Shown: positions 62,049 to 64,000 of the stretch, one piece after another
How the letters are laid out: every line of letters begins with the position of its first letter
Position numbering within the stretch: position 1 is the stretch's first letter
Assembly: GCA_014529385.2 (NCBI GenBank)
Contig: CM043952.1
Location: 57,021,619-57,085,618 of the forward strand
Direction of reading: 5' to 3'
DNA: 64,000 nt
Origin: Adiantum capillus-veneris
Taxonomy: Eukaryota; Streptophyta; Polypodiopsida; Polypodiales; Pteridaceae
Program-made: the position numbers and the translations under genes
The notes under the pieces: model-generated
Told to the model about the DNA's origin: nothing
What the model saw: only the letters and a program-made list of their open reading frames with translations
Databases searched by the model: none

Positions 62049-62980
62049 ATGTCAGACAAAACTCGCAAGGGTGGAAAAGCCACACTCGCCATGGAGAATG
62101 ATGCAAAATCTCCAAGGAATTTGGATGCTAATCCAACCACATCGTCTACAACAACGGAAGCAATGATCATGGCTTACTTGATCTCGTTACAAGAAACCGT
62201 CAACAAGCAAGGTGAAGAGTTGCGCGCACTTGCAATGGAGAATGGTACTTTAAGAGTTCTCGTTGTGGAGAATGAGCACCTCAAGAAGGTTCTTGAAACG
62301 CAAACAACACGCTTGATGCATCTTGAGAATGAAGTTCAAGAATGTAAACGCTCTCTTGTGGACATGAATGTAGTGAAAGAGCGCTTGAGCAAAGTTGAGA
62401 GTGATCATGTATTGAAAGAGGAAACGATAGATACAATACGACATGATGTATGTGAGATGAGAAATGCATCCAAATCATGGGCTGATATATGTAAGGATAA
62501 TGTGGTTTCTACATCTCCTATCACGCAAGCCGTTGTCCAAGCAAAGAATGTAGAGAATGTGGACCTCAAGAATTGCAAGAACGACAAAAACGCTCAAAGA
62601 ACATCGTCATTCGTGGAATCAAGGAGGAAAGCATGGAAACACCCCAATCTCTTGCGGTTGCTATTGAAGAGTTTTTTGCTACACACTTTGGCATGTCAGG
62701 AATCATGGCTTATGGTGCACATCGAGTTGGAAAACAAGGAGTCCCTCGCTCGGGAGAAAGACCTATTGTATGTACCATGGCTGATGAGGTAAAGAGAAAG
62801 ATCATCCTTGACAATGGTTGGATCTACCTCAAAGGAACGGGTTGTAATGTATATGAGGATCGCACTCTTATGCAACAAAATGTACGTCGCAAAGCATACG
62901 AGGAAAGAAGCAAGAAGGTTAAGGTATCATCTCAAGAAGAAAAGGCACTTGAGGAGGATGCAAGTCCACCCAACAAATAG
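62049..62980 (+). pseudogene. LINE ORF1: coiled coil and RRM protein, one frameshift
   Basis: ATG 62049 (MSDKTRKG) opens a frame with a long heptad-rich helix (LISLQETVNKQ to KERLSKVESD) and the motif KSWADICK. Near 62550-62575 a one-base change moves the reading to a frame with SKNIVIRGIKEE, an RRM start, then AHRVGK, RPIVCTM and LKGTGCNVYEDRT, the C-terminal domain of Transposase_22-type ORF1 proteins. It ends at TAG 62978-62980. ORF1 proteins trimerise through the coiled coil and bind LINE RNA. Flowering-plant L1 elements usually have DUF4283 plus a zinc knuckle here instead. Apart from the shift the protein looks complete. Confidence 0.8.
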
Positions 62981-62986
62981 GGACAC

Positions 62987-64000
62987 ATGATCTATGAGAC
63001 CAACTCACGCTTGCGAATAAGCTTTTGGAATTGTAACGGGTATCCATGGAATGCGGGAATTGGCATTGATGAGCTTACCAATGACTCCGATGTGATACTT
63101 CTTGTCGAAACATGGGAGCATGATGCGCAACGAATTCTTGGATTTGACAAATACGATGTACATTCTTTGATGTGGGCCAAAAATGCAAAGCAACGAAGAG
63201 GCCAAGGAGGCGTAGCATGTATGACCAAAAAGGGTTTGAAAGATGTTTCCATTGTCAAAGAAGATAAGTATAAACGCTACTTATGGCTGAAAATCAGCCC
63301 ACCAAATGGTCAAGTCATGTTTGTGGCCGGCTGCTACATTCCTCACTATGACTCCAACTTTTATGCTCGCTTGAATATGGATAGAGATCAGCCCTTTGTT
63401 GAACTAGAGGAAGACATTGCTCATTACAAGGATCAAGGTGAAGTCATTGTTTTTGGAGACATGAATGCTCGCACAAATATGTTACAACACGACACACAAC
63501 AAGTCGACATGCCGCATGTATCAAGAAGAGTGGATGATTCATACATGTATAATCGAAGTTCTAATGATACAAAAGAAGTGGATCACTATGGAAAGTCACT
63601 TCTACATATGTGCAATAGTACCAGAATGCTCATTGCAAATGGTGTATCTCTATGGCAAGGCACCAATGAATTTACATGTAGAAAGCACAATGGTGCTAGC
63701 GTGATTGACTATATGTTGTTTTCAGAAGCCACTCTAGAATGCATACAAAGCTTTACACTTGGTGAATGGAATCCGGAATCGGATCATAGGATGTTATGTA
63801 TTGACCTCAAGTGTGGTAAACGGCCCGAGCATGTAGCCTCCAATCATGATGTGAATCATTTGTACCTACGTCTAGACTTCAAACGAGCACTTATATATGC
63901 TGATATGGTGGACCAAATGTTAAGCATGATAGAGCATCAAGGGAGCCCAACATTAGAATGCAAGTGGAAAGTTTTCAAAGAAGTAATTTTCTCTTGTGCG
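62987..64000 (+). CDS. LINE ORF2, N-terminal APE-type endonuclease (partial, open at the window edge)
   Basis: ATG 62987 starts 338 open codons with no stop before the edge. Apurinic-endonuclease motifs appear in order: FWNCNG (Asn17), LLVETW (Glu41), GCYIPHYD, FGDMNAR (Asp158, Asn160), IDYML (Asp241) and ESDHRM (Asp266, His267). All key residues are present, so this domain looks functional. It would nick the target DNA to prime reverse transcription. The RT domain should follow to the right. Confidence 0.9.
   Translation, partial: MIYETNSRLRISFWNCNGYPWNAGIGIDELTNDSDVILLVETWEHDAQRILGFDKYDVHSLMWAKNAKQRRGQGGVACMTKKGLKDVSIVKEDKYKRYLWLKISPPNGQVMFVAGCYIPHYDSNFYARLNMDRDQPFVELEEDIAHYKDQGEVIVFGDMNARTNMLQHDTQQVDMPHVSRRVDDSYMYNRSSNDTKEVDHYGKSLLHMCNSTRMLIANGVSLWQGTNEFTCRKHNGASVIDYMLFSEATLECIQSFTLGEWNPESDHRMLCIDLKCGKRPEHVASNHDVNHLYLRLDFKRALIYADMVDQMLSMIEHQGSPTLECKWKVFKEVIFSCA

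Overview
This window is nuclear DNA of a land plant with a large, repeat-rich genome. It is almost entirely made of LTR retrotransposons nested in one another, with one LINE, long dinucleotide tracts (AC/GT and AG/CT) and a single stretch of non-transposon coding sequence. No bacterial, organellar or viral gene organisation is seen. Several features point away from flowering plants and towards a fern or other spore-bearing vascular plant: the LINE first protein is of the coiled-coil plus RRM type, the Ty3 elements have unusual primer sites, and the chromovirus protein looks to me like fern elements. That placement is inference from memory and was not checked.

Layout. 1-13716: the 3' end of a plus-strand chromovirus (A). 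Its 3' LTR (470-13716) is split by a complete 11.6 kb Tat-type Ty3 element (B, 1509-13090) that carries two RNase H domains. 13717-17571: gene-poor DNA plus a decayed coding stretch of retroelement type. 17572-23653: a mostly non-coding LTR element with a gag relic (C). 24177-33086: a complete 8.9 kb minus-strand chromovirus of the same family as A (A'), with 5-bp target duplications, an initiator-Met primer site, gag-protease, RT, RNase H, integrase and chromodomain. 33092-40102: old fragments, namely a copia-like primer site, a Ty3 RNase H fragment, a gag fragment with zinc knuckles, and a probable LTR with its own primer site. 40103-60223: a 20 kb unit. Its outer element (D) encodes only gag and protease and uses an Asp-tRNA-like primer site. 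It is split by a second complete element (E, 47407-58418) that has gag-pro, RT, RNase H, integrase and a very long extra 3' reading frame. 60224-61660: unique DNA with a decayed protein-kinase-like open frame. About 61661 to the window end: a LINE with ORF1 and the complete endonuclease domain of ORF2, running off the edge.

How it fits together. Gag proteins form particles, protease cuts the polyproteins, RT and RNase H copy RNA to DNA from tRNA primer sites, and integrase inserts the copy, leaving about 5-bp duplications. Element D has no polymerase or integrase of its own and could only have moved with help in trans. Relative ages follow from nesting: A is older than B, and D is older than E. 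All LTR elements carry nonsense codons or frameshifts, and most look recently inactivated: frames stay open for kilobases between single stops, and LTR pairs differ only slightly. I saw no intact host gene, tRNA, rRNA or CRISPR-like array.
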